Positions 43,625-52,467 of a stretch of 64,000 bases of DNA are shown here, in pieces. The notes under the pieces are model-generated. The model saw only the letters and a program-made list of their open reading frames with translations, was not told where the DNA came from and made no database searches. The stretch lies in assembly GCF_001536065.1 (NCBI RefSeq), contig NZ_CZVW01000009.1:1-64000 (forward strand). The letters run 5' to 3'. Made by a program: the position numbers and the translations under genes. The DNA comes from Candidatus Chryseopegocella kryptomonas. Its GTDB lineage: Bacteria; Bacteroidota; Ignavibacteria; Kryptoniales; Kryptoniaceae. Positions within the stretch are counted from its first letter, which is position 1; every line of letters begins with the position of its first letter.

Positions 43625-45762
43625 AGGTTTTAATTTTTTTATTTTTGCTTTCTCTTGAATCCCTTGCTCAGCAGAAAACAGGAAACTTAACAGGTAAAGT
43701 GATTGATGTAGAAACAAAGCAACCAATTTTCGGCGTAAATGTGATAATTGAAAACACTTTTCTTGGTTCTGCTACCGACGCAAAAGGCGAGTTTAAAATC
43801 AAAAACATTCCAGCCGGAAAGTATATTTTAAAACTTTCAGCAATTGGATATGAAACCACAAGGATAGAAATTGAAATTGCACCATCCCGTGAAACGAATC
43901 TTTTAATTGAAATGAAACCGACAGCTTACACAGTTGAACCAGTTGTCATAACCGCAACAAAAAGAGAACAAACTTTAAGCGAAATTCCGATAAGCACAAA
44001 TGTTGTTGAATCAGATTTAATTTCTTCAAGAAACAATCTTCAAGTTGATGACATACTTCGCTATGTTCCGGGCGTGAATATAATTCAGTATCAAATTAAC
44101 ATTCGTGGTTCAAGCGGATATAGTCGTGGCACGGGGACAAGAGTTTTAATTTTGTTTGACGGAATGCCTTTTTTGACAGGTGACGCCGGCGAAATTATCT
44201 GGGAAGCGATACCAGTGTGGCAAATTGATAGAATTGAAGTTGTAAAAGGCGCTGGCTCTGCTCTTTACGGCTCAAACGCAATTGGCGGAGTTATAAATGT
44301 CATAACAAAAGAAACTTCGCAAAGAAAAAATTTTAGATTCAGAACTTACTTCGGAATGTATGACAAGCCATATTATGCACAATGGAGATGGAGCGAAAGA
44401 GATAGATTTTATTACGGCGGATTTGCCTCATTTAACGGAATGATTGGAAACCTTGGAACATTAATCCACATTCAAAGAGGAATTGACGAGGGTTATAAAC
44501 AAAATCAAAACTATCACAGATGGAATATTTTCACAAAGTTTAAATACAACTTCTCCGCTTACTCAACGATAAATTTCCTTTTCAATTATCTGCGTCAGAA
44601 GAACGAGACATTTTTCTACTGGAAAAATTTAAGAAACGCTCTAAGACCCAGAGATGAAGACATTGGGGCGATGGTGAGTTCAGAAAGATTTAACACCCTT
44701 GTTCAATTCAAGAAAATTTTATCTTCAAACCTTTTTTACATTGCTCGTGCTGGATTTTTCAGAAACAAGTGGAATGACAACGCAACTCCTCAAAACCGAA
44801 GCACAGCAGGGCTGACAAATTACGAGTTTCAAATAAATTATCAACCTAACGAAAAGCATTATCTCATATTCGGGATAGATGGAACATTTAATCTTGTTAA
44901 ATCCTCTCTGTTTGGTAGAAGAAATTCACATTCAATTGCTCTTTATATTCAAGATGAATTCAAAGCCACTGAGAAATTTACTTTTTCCTATGGTTTGAGA
45001 AATGACCTTTACAAACTTGACACTTTGAAATACACAGGTCAGATAAATCCAAAATTGAACGCACTGTACAGGTTGAGCGAAATGTTAAGTTTGAGGACTT
45101 CGTTTGGGACAGGTTTCAGAGCCCCGGCTATAAGCGAGGCATTCACAAGCACAACAGCAGCTGGCGTAACCGTAAAACCAAACCCATCTTTAAAACCAGA
45201 AAGAGCAATATCATTTGAAATTGGTTCAAGATTCATTAATCCTATCATCTCGGCTGATATAGCAATTTTCTGGAACCATTACTGGAATTTGATTGAACCT
45301 GTCTTTGATGTGGACGGAAAGATAATTTTTAAAAATGTCACAGAAGCAAGAATTCAAGGCGCTGAAATTGGTTTAAATCTTTTCCCCGCAAGTCCAGTTA
45401 ATTTTTCTCTTGGATATACATACCTCAACCCGTGGGATTTGAGTGAAGATGCAATTTTGAAATACAGACCAAGGCATATTTTTTACGCAAATGGAAATTT
45501 AAGTTATAAATTTTTCTTCATCGGGGTTGATTTCAGATTTATAAGCAAGTATGAGAGAATAGACGAACTTTTAAAATTAATCGTCCCTGATGCAGAAGCA
45601 AGAGTTCCAATTTATGTCGTTGATGCAAGAGCCGGATTAAACTTTAAAAATTTGCGTTTGTTTTTTAATGTGAATAATCTGCTTCAATACAATTATGTTG
45701 AAATAGTCGGAAATTTGGCACCGATTAGAAGTTTTAATGTTTCTGTTGAGTTTGAAATTTGA
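43621..45762 (+). CDS. TonB-dependent receptor with N-terminal carboxypeptidase-regulatory-like domain
   Basis: The 713-residue outer-membrane protein has a signal peptide (residues 1-16) and a CarboxypepD-reg-like domain (about 20-105, GKVIDVETKQPIFGVNVII). A plug domain (about 115-230) follows, with VVITATKREQTLSEIP, DDILRYVPGVNI and AGSALYGSNAIGGVINVITK. The 22-strand barrel contains YALRNDLYKL-like and TGFRAPAISEAF motifs and ends in Phe-Glu-Ile. Size is at the small end for this class, like cobalamin or siderophore receptors rather than SusC. No substrate-specific neighbour is present besides the lipoprotein. Confidence 0.94.
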   Translation: MKVLIFLFLLSLESLAQQKTGNLTGKVIDVETKQPIFGVNVIIENTFLGSATDAKGEFKIKNIPAGKYILKLSAIGYETTRIEIEIAPSRETNLLIEMKPTAYTVEPVVITATKREQTLSEIPISTNVVESDLISSRNNLQVDDILRYVPGVNIIQYQINIRGSSGYSRGTGTRVLILFDGMPFLTGDAGEIIWEAIPVWQIDRIEVVKGAGSALYGSNAIGGVINVITKETSQRKNFRFRTYFGMYDKPYYAQWRWSERDRFYYGGFASFNGMIGNLGTLIHIQRGIDEGYKQNQNYHRWNIFTKFKYNFSAYSTINFLFNYLRQKNETFFYWKNLRNALRPRDEDIGAMVSSERFNTLVQFKKILSSNLFYIARAGFFRNKWNDNATPQNRSTAGLTNYEFQINYQPNEKHYLIFGIDGTFNLVKSSLFGRRNSHSIALYIQDEFKATEKFTFSYGLRNDLYKLDTLKYTGQINPKLNALYRLSEMLSLRTSFGTGFRAPAISEAFTSTTAAGVTVKPNPSLKPERAISFEIGSRFINPIISADIAIFWNHYWNLIEPVFDVDGKIIFKNVTEARIQGAEIGLNLFPASPVNFSLGYTYLNPWDLSEDAILKYRPRHIFYANGNLSYKFFFIGVDFRFISKYERIDELLKLIVPDAEARVPIYVVDARAGLNFKNLRLFFNVNNLLQYNYVEIVGNLAPIRSFNVSVEFEI

Positions 45763-45772
45763 TTTATGTTTA

Positions 45773-45801
45773 TTGACAACTTCAAAAAAATTTTTTATCT
45801 T
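45773..45801 (+). promoter_or_regulatory. Strong candidate promoter (TTGACA-17-TATCTT)
   Basis: A consensus -35 TTGACA (45773-45778) and a -10 TATCTT (45796-45801) have exact 17-base spacing, 34 bases before the ATG at 45836. It suggests a separate transcript beginning after the TonB receptor gene, perhaps running into the aromatic lipoprotein genes. The position rather than only the letters supports it. Confidence 0.6.
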
Positions 45802-45835
45802 AAAGTGAAAACATAAACAACGAGAGATTAAGCAG

Positions 45836-46597
45836 ATGCAGAAAAAAATTTTCTTTGTTCTTTTCCTGATCACTTTACAAAGCCTTTGTATAGCTCAAAG
45901 TTCAGCGGGTGCGGGTGCAAATTTCCAGCAAAGATTTATAGTTGATATGCCAACCGCTGGAATTTTAAAATCAAACAGCGTTGCTCTTGACGCTGATTTC
46001 TTCTCCGACGGCGGTCTTATGTTGCGCCTCACAGCTTCAGCATTTAACAGATTAAATTTCGGAATCTCATACGGCGGAAGCAAAATCATAGGCAACGGAA
46101 GTGTAAACTGGTTTAAACTCCCCGGTGTAAACTTAAAAATTAGAATAATTGACGAAGCTCTTAATTTCCCAGCAATCGCAATTGGATTTGATTCACAAGG
46201 AAGAGAAAATTACATTGACAACTTGAAAAGATACGAATTCAAATCACCCGGATTTTTCGCCGTCGCAAGCAAGTCATTTAAATTTCTTGGATATTCTTCA
46301 ATTCACGGTGGGATAAATTATAGCTTGGAAAAAGACGACGGAGACAAATCATTGAACTATTACATCGGCTTTGATAAAACAGTCGGAAGCGATATAACAA
46401 TTGCGGTTGAATACAATTTCGCAAATAACGATAATTCCGCAAATGCACTTGGTAGCGGGAAAGGCTACCTTAACGCAGGAATTAGATGGTCATTAGGAAA
46501 TGGATTTACCCTTGAACTCAACTGGAAAGATATACTTATAAACAAAGAACCCGGAAATTCAAGAGTTGTAAAACTTGAATATATTCAATCTTTTTAA
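45836..46597 (+). CDS. Predicted outer-membrane beta-barrel protein (YjbH-like start), 253 aa
   Basis: The protein has a signal peptide (KKIFFVLFLITLQSLCIAQ), then DMPTAGILKSNSVALDADFFSDGGL, which resembles the TAGIL-type start of YjbH/PorP-like barrels. About twelve alternating strands follow (for example LNFGISYGGSKIIG, YYIGFDKTVGSDITIAVEYNF), ending in Phe. It is probably a small outer-membrane barrel; the function is unknown. A consensus-like promoter lies just upstream. Confidence 0.76.
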   Translation: MQKKIFFVLFLITLQSLCIAQSSAGAGANFQQRFIVDMPTAGILKSNSVALDADFFSDGGLMLRLTASAFNRLNFGISYGGSKIIGNGSVNWFKLPGVNLKIRIIDEALNFPAIAIGFDSQGRENYIDNLKRYEFKSPGFFAVASKSFKFLGYSSIHGGINYSLEKDDGDKSLNYYIGFDKTVGSDITIAVEYNFANNDNSANALGSGKGYLNAGIRWSLGNGFTLELNWKDILINKEPGNSRVVKLEYIQSF

Positions 46598-46678
46598 TAA
46601 CGAGAGAATTTTTTGCTCTTCCACATTGTTAAAGTAGTTGAGAGAAAAAATCGCATACAATTTCAGGAGGTGTGAGAA

Positions 46679-47656
46679 ATGAAAAAATTAATTTTGTCAG
46701 TTTTGATAAGTGCTTTATTCTGGGGTTGCTATACTCAAATTGGGACTTTGAAAGAAGACGAAGGTTATTCAGAATCCAAACCGAAAAAAGAATATCGCTA
46801 TTACTCCGAAAATTATGATTACAACTATGACACTTGGGTTTATCACAGATTTGTTTATCGTTATTATCTTCCCTACCCAAGATATTATCTCTTTTTCAGA
46901 TACTACACTCCGGGCTTTGCCGTTGGCTGGGGAGAATGGTGGTATTACGACCCATATTGGTTTGATTATTACTGGTGGGATTGGGATTGGTACTGGTGGA
47001 ACAGATATTACTGGTACTCATACTATTGGTATTTCCCGATGTGGTATTATTATCCGTGGTGGTACAGAAATCCGATCATCGTTATAATAAACAATCCGTA
47101 TTATTCGCCCGGTGACGGAAAAAATATAGTTTACAGACCGAGAAACTTTGGCTCAACTCGTGGTGGAATTTCAAGCACGAATGAAACTCCAAACATTGCG
47201 CAACCGCCATCAAGAACAACTCCAAAGGGAACATCCTCAGATGGTGCTTCTCAAAGTAGTGGTGGAAGTTTAAGAAAACCAGCTGGTTCGGGTAGAGAAT
47301 CACCTTCTATTGAAAGAGGAAAAGATGCAGAAAGACCAAGGGATACAGGTTCAACAAGGACACCATTAACGCCGAGAATCGTCCCAAGGTCGGGAGATGG
47401 AAATTCAAATTCACCGAGAGAAAATTCAACGCCTCCACAAAGAAGCTCTCCACCAAGAAGAAGCGGAACGCATAGAAATTCAATTGAAATTTACCGAGAT
47501 TACGAAACCGGCAGAAGCACATTGATTGAAATTCCACAGCACAATTTCCAAAGACCGAGCGTTATAAATCATTCACCACAAATTCAAATTAACAATTCAA
47601 ACAATTCAAATCAACCCGAACAACATAGAAGACAAATAGGAAATAGAAGAAAATGA
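46679..47656 (+). CDS. Lipoprotein with extreme Trp/Tyr-rich tract and Ser/Pro/Arg-rich tail, 325 aa
   Basis: I recognise no family. The signal ends at a lipobox-like FWGC (Cys17), followed by a short charged linker. Residues 38-131 are extraordinary: 53 of 94 are Trp, Tyr or Phe, with runs such as YYWWDWDWYWWNRYYWY. From about residue 150 the chain is low-complexity (Ser, Thr, Pro, Arg, Gly), probably disordered, and it ends in RRQIGNRRK. The start has the strongest ribosome-binding site that I noticed in the window (AGGAGGTG, six bases before ATG), which implies high expression. It overlaps the next gene by four bases; that gene encodes a smaller protein of the same layout. A structural, adhesive or electron-conducting surface role is conceivable but unproven. 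Confidence 0.82.
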   Translation: MKKLILSVLISALFWGCYTQIGTLKEDEGYSESKPKKEYRYYSENYDYNYDTWVYHRFVYRYYLPYPRYYLFFRYYTPGFAVGWGEWWYYDPYWFDYYWWDWDWYWWNRYYWYSYYWYFPMWYYYPWWYRNPIIVIINNPYYSPGDGKNIVYRPRNFGSTRGGISSTNETPNIAQPPSRTTPKGTSSDGASQSSGGSLRKPAGSGRESPSIERGKDAERPRDTGSTRTPLTPRIVPRSGDGNSNSPRENSTPPQRSSPPRRSGTHRNSIEIYRDYETGRSTLIEIPQHNFQRPSVINHSPQIQINNSNNSNQPEQHRRQIGNRRK

Positions 47657-48210
47657 AGAAAGCAATTTTTTTAACTTTGATTTTTTTCGCTGGTTGTTAT
47701 ACTATCATCAAGCACCCTGAAATAAGTTATACTGGTTCATCTGGTGAAACTTACACATCTTATGTCAATTACCGAAGCAATTGTGCAAGTTGTCATTCTC
47801 TTTCTGAGCTTGCTTATTATTATGAATTTATTCCAGCGCACACTTCATCGCCGTGGGTTTATTACAACACACCGTGGTGGTTTTGGTGGATAAACAATCC
47901 ACCCGATACATCTCGGGGGCAAGGTTCAACGCCTATTGCAACGCCAGAGCGAACAAGAGATTTCGGCTCGCATCGTTCAACAGGGAATGAATCGTTTTCA
48001 CCTCCACCACCGACCCGAACCCCTCCAAAATCAGGAGCAGATACAACTCCATCATCAACTTCTTCAATTGGGAAAAGTGATACAACAAAGTCAAATGATG
48101 GGAGAAATACCCCATCGGTTCGCTCTTCAAACGAAGGTTCAAGAGAGCAATCCAGAGAATCAAACACAACAGAAGAAGCAAAAAGAAAAATCGGTTCAAG
48201 GAGAAAATGA
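47653..48210 (+). CDS. Small lipoprotein with CxxCH motif, aromatic patch and disordered tail, 185 aa
   Basis: The layout copies the upstream protein: a signal with FFAGC (Cys15) followed by the same Tyr-Thr, an aromatic patch (SPWVYYNTPWWFWWIN, about residues 65-81), a long Ser/Thr/Pro/Arg-rich region and the end KRKIGSRRK. In addition it has CASCH at residues 44-48, the c-type haem attachment motif. There is no Met after the start codon, so an axial Met ligand is impossible; His21, His63 or a later His could serve. It could be a minimal monohaem cytochrome c, or the cysteines could bind a metal. The gene overlaps both neighbours by four bases. Confidence 0.8.
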   Translation: MKKAIFLTLIFFAGCYTIIKHPEISYTGSSGETYTSYVNYRSNCASCHSLSELAYYYEFIPAHTSSPWVYYNTPWWFWWINNPPDTSRGQGSTPIATPERTRDFGSHRSTGNESFSPPPPTRTPPKSGADTTPSSTSSIGKSDTTKSNDGRNTPSVRSSNEGSREQSRESNTTEEAKRKIGSRRK

Positions 48211-49610
48211 AGAAGTTAACACTCATAATTTTAACTCTTGCCTTGAATTTTTCATTCGCACAATTTCCAGATGACGCTTTAAGATATTCAAATATAAATT
48301 TTGGAGTTGGTGCAAGAGCCATCGGACTTGGATTTACTTACATCGGTGTCTCGGATGATTATTCAGCCATCTTTTGGAATCCCGCTGGACTTGCACAGGT
48401 GAAAAGATTTGAATTCGCAGGTGGATTAAATTATCTTGCATTGACGAATTCAACAAGGGTATGGGGATATTCAAACTCTTTTGAAAATACAGCAACAAAT
48501 TTAAATTCAATCGCTCTTGTTCTTCCAATCCCGACAATTCGCGGTAGTTTGGTATTCGCTGGTGGTTATACGAGAATTTCAGATTTTACAGGGACACTTT
48601 CAATTTCACTTTTTAACACGCAAAATTCAATTGTCCCATCACTTTACGACCCAAATCCAGATTACGACCTTGCTTGGAAACTTGGACTTGAAGATTCAAC
48701 AGGAGCAACACAAATTTTGAACAATGTTTCTCAAAAAATAACACTTTACGAGAGTGGTGGACTTAACAATTGGTTTATCTCTGGAGCAATTGATATAGCG
48801 GAAAATTTATCCGTCGGAGCAACAATTTCAATCGTGTCGGGAAGTTACAAATACGACAGGCAATTCATTGAAAGCGACACAAGAAATTATTACACAAATT
48901 ATCCGTGGGATTTTAAAGAGTTAACAGTTTCGGACATAATTGATGCAACCATAAGCGGTTTTTCCGCAAATGCAGGATTAATGTATAGAAGCAACATTTT
49001 CAGAATTGGACTTATGACGAGATTGCCAGCATCTATCAGCGTCAAAGAAAATTATACAAGAAGTGGAGAAAGCTCATTTGACAATGGAGATAAATTTTCT
49101 GATTCATACTCTGGAACTTCAAGATATGGTGTTTTATCACCATTTTATTTCGGCGCTGGAGCTTCGTTTAACATAAAAGATATTGTTTTAATTGCAGGAG
49201 ATATGGTTTATGTTGATTGGAGACAGATGGAGTTTAAAAATAATCCGGACCTCGTCCAACTTAACAGAGATATAAAGCAGATATTCACCGAAACAGTAAA
49301 TTTAAGCGCTGGTGTTGAGGTGACACTTCCATTTTTACAGCAAATCAAAGTAAGAACAGGATATTCTTACAGACCATCTCCATACGCAGAGGACAAAGGA
49401 ATTTCAAGCAGAGCAACAAAATTATTAACTTTTGGTTTCACCGTTCTTTTACAAAAGACACTTCTCATTGATTTCGCATACATAAATGGAAAATGGAACA
49501 CAATTCACACGCAATACAGCTACATACATAACAACAATTTTTATGCATTAATCACAGACGAAGAAAACACAATACGAAACTTTGTTCTGACACTGCGATA
49601 TAGATTTTAA
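48207..49610 (+). CDS. OmpP1/FadL/PorV-like outer-membrane protein, 467 aa
   Basis: After a signal peptide (KKLTLIILTLALNFSFAQ) the protein has the family N-terminus INFGVGARAIGLGFTYIG, then YSAIFWNPAGLAQV. About 14 beta strands follow, with FYFGAGASFNIKDIVL and VKVRTGYSYRPSPYAEDKG-like segments near the end, and a C-terminal Phe. Homologues are either FadL-type transporters for hydrophobic compounds or PorV-type T9SS shuttles. Its four-base overlap with the CxxCH lipoprotein gene ties it to that pair, so it may be their outer-membrane partner. Confidence 0.86.
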   Translation: MKKLTLIILTLALNFSFAQFPDDALRYSNINFGVGARAIGLGFTYIGVSDDYSAIFWNPAGLAQVKRFEFAGGLNYLALTNSTRVWGYSNSFENTATNLNSIALVLPIPTIRGSLVFAGGYTRISDFTGTLSISLFNTQNSIVPSLYDPNPDYDLAWKLGLEDSTGATQILNNVSQKITLYESGGLNNWFISGAIDIAENLSVGATISIVSGSYKYDRQFIESDTRNYYTNYPWDFKELTVSDIIDATISGFSANAGLMYRSNIFRIGLMTRLPASISVKENYTRSGESSFDNGDKFSDSYSGTSRYGVLSPFYFGAGASFNIKDIVLIAGDMVYVDWRQMEFKNNPDLVQLNRDIKQIFTETVNLSAGVEVTLPFLQQIKVRTGYSYRPSPYAEDKGISSRATKLLTFGFTVLLQKTLLIDFAYINGKWNTIHTQYSYIHNNNFYALITDEENTIRNFVLTLRYRF

Positions 49611-49632
49611 AAATAAAACGGGGAAGTGAAAG

Positions 49633-50445
49633 TTGAAGCGTTTTATTTTACTTGCTTTAATCATTTTCTGGAGCTGTAGTGCTTCAAAACAAACAACGAA
49701 AGATAATCCATCCCCTGCAAATGTTCCATCTACGAAAATTCCCAATCCCTTCCCATTCGGGAAAAAATATGAGTATGTTTACAAACTTGTTAAGCCAGTT
49801 GAAAGAGAGAAACTTTACTTTTCGGATTCAAACATCGCTGTTGAATTTGTGATTGATGAATCATTTATCCACTTGCGATTGAAAAACAAAAGGAGTGAGA
49901 AAATTTCACTTGCTTTGAATGATGCCCAAATTTTCATCAACACACGCTCATCAAAGGTTTTAAACTTTAACTATTTCAACGAATTCAATTATTCCCCGGT
50001 TGTTTTAAAAACAGATGCAATTGATGTTTTTCAAAATGCATTTGTTGAACTTCATCTCGCACCTGCTGATAATGTGATTTCAATCTCAGGGGACTTTGAA
50101 GTTGTTAATTTCTATCCAGTTGCTGATTTCAACGACAGCAAAAAGTTAGAGGAAATCCGAGCCAACATCGGAAAAAGAATCGGGCTTTATCTACCAGTTG
50201 AGACGGAAAACGAAATTTATGATTATTATTTTGAGTTCAAAATTATTGATGTGAAAGAAGCTGGACCTTATTATCCAAGAAAAAAGCAAATAACTTCCGT
50301 TCAACAAATTCAAGTTCCCTCTGAAATCGTCATCAAAGGAGAAGGTCTAAATCCATCCGAAAGTTTCATCGCTTCAACTTTGATTTCTTTCTTTGTTTTG
50401 ATCTCAGCTTACTTTATTTTCGCTCGTGAAAAGGGAAAAATTTGA
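49633..50445 (+). CDS. Lipoprotein with C-terminal membrane helix, 270 aa
   Basis: A signal peptide ends in a lipobox-like FWSC (Cys15) and a short Ser/Lys/Pro linker follows. A beta-rich domain (about residues 50-235) is followed by one hydrophobic helix near the C-terminus (about residues 246-262) and Lys/Arg residues. Having both a lipid anchor and a C-terminal helix is unusual. The start is TTG with GGGGAAG about seven bases upstream. It follows the OmpP1-like gene after 22 bases. No family recognised. Confidence 0.75.
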   Translation: MKRFILLALIIFWSCSASKQTTKDNPSPANVPSTKIPNPFPFGKKYEYVYKLVKPVEREKLYFSDSNIAVEFVIDESFIHLRLKNKRSEKISLALNDAQIFINTRSSKVLNFNYFNEFNYSPVVLKTDAIDVFQNAFVELHLAPADNVISISGDFEVVNFYPVADFNDSKKLEEIRANIGKRIGLYLPVETENEIYDYYFEFKIIDVKEAGPYYPRKKQITSVQQIQVPSEIVIKGEGLNPSESFIASTLISFFVLISAYFIFAREKGKI

Positions 50446-50446
50446 G

Positions 50447-51343
50447 ATGCGAAACCATAAAATTGAGGATAAGTTAAGGGAAATTTTACAGGATAAAACA
50501 TCCGGTGCGTCAATCCTATCGCAAAAGCTGATTGAAGTCATCAAGACAAAGTCATTGCAGACCAAAAGTGAAAAAGAATTCTCAACATTCCTGAAAAAAC
50601 TTCAAAATGATTTAAAAGATAATCATCCTCTTCTGTTTCAACTTCACAATGTTGTTTATCTTATTCAGAAGAGTTTAAAATCCGGCGGAATTAAAGTCGC
50701 TTTGACGGAAATTGAAAAAATTGAACAAGGGTTAAATATCTCCATTCAAAAGATAACCGAAAACTTTTTGAAATGGTTAAACCTGAAAAGCATAAAAAAA
50801 TTTTCAACTGCTACATTGAGTTATAGCGGGACAGTTTTAAATGTGCTTAAAAATGTTAGAAGCAAGATTCACAAAGTTTATATCTTCCGATCGTGCCCAA
50901 ATTGTGAAGGTGAAACGATGGCTGAAAAACTTGCTGAAAACGGAATAAATGTTTATCTGGTGAATGATTTTGCAATTGATTATGTTTTAAACAATGTTGA
51001 TTTCGTGCTTTCTGGATGTGATGCGATTTTTGAAGATGGAAAAATTCTTAACAAAGCGGGAACATCTTCTGTTTTTAAACTTGCAAAATTATCGGATAAA
51101 GACACGATTGTTTTAGCAGACTTTTTGAAAATCACACATTTAAAATTTGATTACAAAAAACTCGCAAGAAACGCCTTCACAATCAAAAGAAAAGAGAAAC
51201 TAACGAACCTTGATTTAATTTTTGAATTAGTTTCCGCTGAATTTATCTCAAACTACATAACCGACTTTGGAATTTTCACAAACCAAAATTTAAACTCAAA
51301 TGAAATCATTCATCCTACATCTAAAATGTTCGGTTTGCGGTGA
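50447..51343 (+). CDS. IF-2B-like (eIF2B alpha / sugar-phosphate isomerase family) protein
   Basis: The 298-residue protein has an N-terminal helical domain and a C-terminal IF-2B fold (about residues 115-290) with TLSYSGTVL, IFRSCPNCEGETMAEKL, VDFVLSGCDAIFEDGKILNKAGTS and TIVLADFLK. Relatives include eIF2B subunits, methylthioribose-1-phosphate isomerase and ribose-1,5-bisphosphate isomerase. The conserved Cys and Asp of the isomerases appear in the RSCPNCEG and SGCDAI segments, so an isomerase activity is likely but the substrate is not evident. The ATG at 50447 is used; a GTG at 50426 would overlap the previous gene. Its 3' end overlaps threonine synthase by 44 bases. Confidence 0.85.
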   Translation: MRNHKIEDKLREILQDKTSGASILSQKLIEVIKTKSLQTKSEKEFSTFLKKLQNDLKDNHPLLFQLHNVVYLIQKSLKSGGIKVALTEIEKIEQGLNISIQKITENFLKWLNLKSIKKFSTATLSYSGTVLNVLKNVRSKIHKVYIFRSCPNCEGETMAEKLAENGINVYLVNDFAIDYVLNNVDFVLSGCDAIFEDGKILNKAGTSSVFKLAKLSDKDTIVLADFLKITHLKFDYKKLARNAFTIKRKEKLTNLDLIFELVSAEFISNYITDFGIFTNQNLNSNEIIHPTSKMFGLR

Positions 51344-52448
51344 AAAATTTGACTACAGACAAATTCAAACATACTGCGTCAATTGCAACGAGCCATTGAT
51401 TGCAATTTATGATTATGACGGGATTAGAAAAAGTGTTAAAAAAGATGATTTCAAAAGAAGGATTGACAGCATGTGGAGATATTTTGAGTTTTTGCCCGTG
51501 CTTGATGAGGCAAATGTTATAAGCCTTGGCGAGGGATGGACGCCGTTAATTAAATTGAAAAAGTTTGGGGATTTGCTTGGGTTAAAAAATTTATTTTTGA
51601 AAGATGAATCTTTTAACCCAACTCTTTCATTCAAAGCACGTGGGATGTCCTGCGCAGTTTCAAAATTAATTGAACTTGGAATAAGCAAGGTTGCTGTCCC
51701 AACCGCTGGAAATGCAGGTGGTGCTTTAAGCGCATATTCAGCCAAAGCAGGAATTAAATGTTTCATAAGCGCACCGAAGGATACCCCTGAATTAATACTA
51801 AAAGAATGCAAATTTTACGGCGCTGAAATTAAACTTGTTGATGGCTTAATATCCGACGCTGTTAAGTTAATTCAGGAGCGAAAAGATTATTTTGACATTT
51901 CAACTATGAAAGAGCCATATCGTTTGCAGGGAAAGAAAACGCTCGGATTTGAAATCGTTGAACAACTTGGCTGGAACGTTCCCGATTGGATAATCTATCC
52001 AACAGGCGGAGGAACGGGATTGATCGGGATATGGATTGCAATTAAAGAATTGATTGAGGTGGGATTAATTGATAAAAAATTTCCAAGGATGGTTGCGGTT
52101 CAATCAAGCGGTTGTGCTCCGATAGTTAAGGCGTTTAAAGAGGGCAAAAAGCGAGCTGAGTTCTGGGAAAATGCGAAAACTTTGGCTTACGGGCTTCGTG
52201 TCCCAAAACCATTTGCAGATAGATTAATTCTTGAAATTATAAACGAAAGCAACGGGCTTGCTCTTGAAGTTGATGACGATGAAATAATTAACACAATGAA
52301 AGAACTTGCAAAAGTTGAAGGAATTATCTTCTGCCCCGAAGGTGCAGCAACGGCTGTTGCGCTTAAAAAATTAGTTGAAAACGGATTTATGAAAAATGAT
52401 GATGTTGTTGTAATTTTTAACACTGCTTCTGGATTAAAGTATTTTTAA
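51300..52448 (+). CDS. thrC: Threonine synthase
   Basis: The enzyme makes threonine from O-phosphohomoserine with PLP. The 382-residue product begins with a zinc-ribbon-like CSVCGEKF...CVNCNE. Then come LGEGWTPLIKL, the PLP-lysine segment PTLSFKARGMS, TAGNAGGALSAYSAKAG, and the phosphate-binding loop TGGGTGLIGIW. The conserved FNTASGLKYF closes it. It matches the archaeal/plant-like class of threonine synthase. Starting at 51300 is needed to keep the first CxxC, and this makes a 44-base overlap with the upstream gene. No other threonine genes are adjacent. Confidence 0.93.
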   Translation: MKSFILHLKCSVCGEKFDYRQIQTYCVNCNEPLIAIYDYDGIRKSVKKDDFKRRIDSMWRYFEFLPVLDEANVISLGEGWTPLIKLKKFGDLLGLKNLFLKDESFNPTLSFKARGMSCAVSKLIELGISKVAVPTAGNAGGALSAYSAKAGIKCFISAPKDTPELILKECKFYGAEIKLVDGLISDAVKLIQERKDYFDISTMKEPYRLQGKKTLGFEIVEQLGWNVPDWIIYPTGGGTGLIGIWIAIKELIEVGLIDKKFPRMVAVQSSGCAPIVKAFKEGKKRAEFWENAKTLAYGLRVPKPFADRLILEIINESNGLALEVDDDEIINTMKELAKVEGIIFCPEGAATAVALKKLVENGFMKNDDVVVIFNTASGLKYF

Positions 52449-52467
52449 AACAAACAGAGACAAAACA

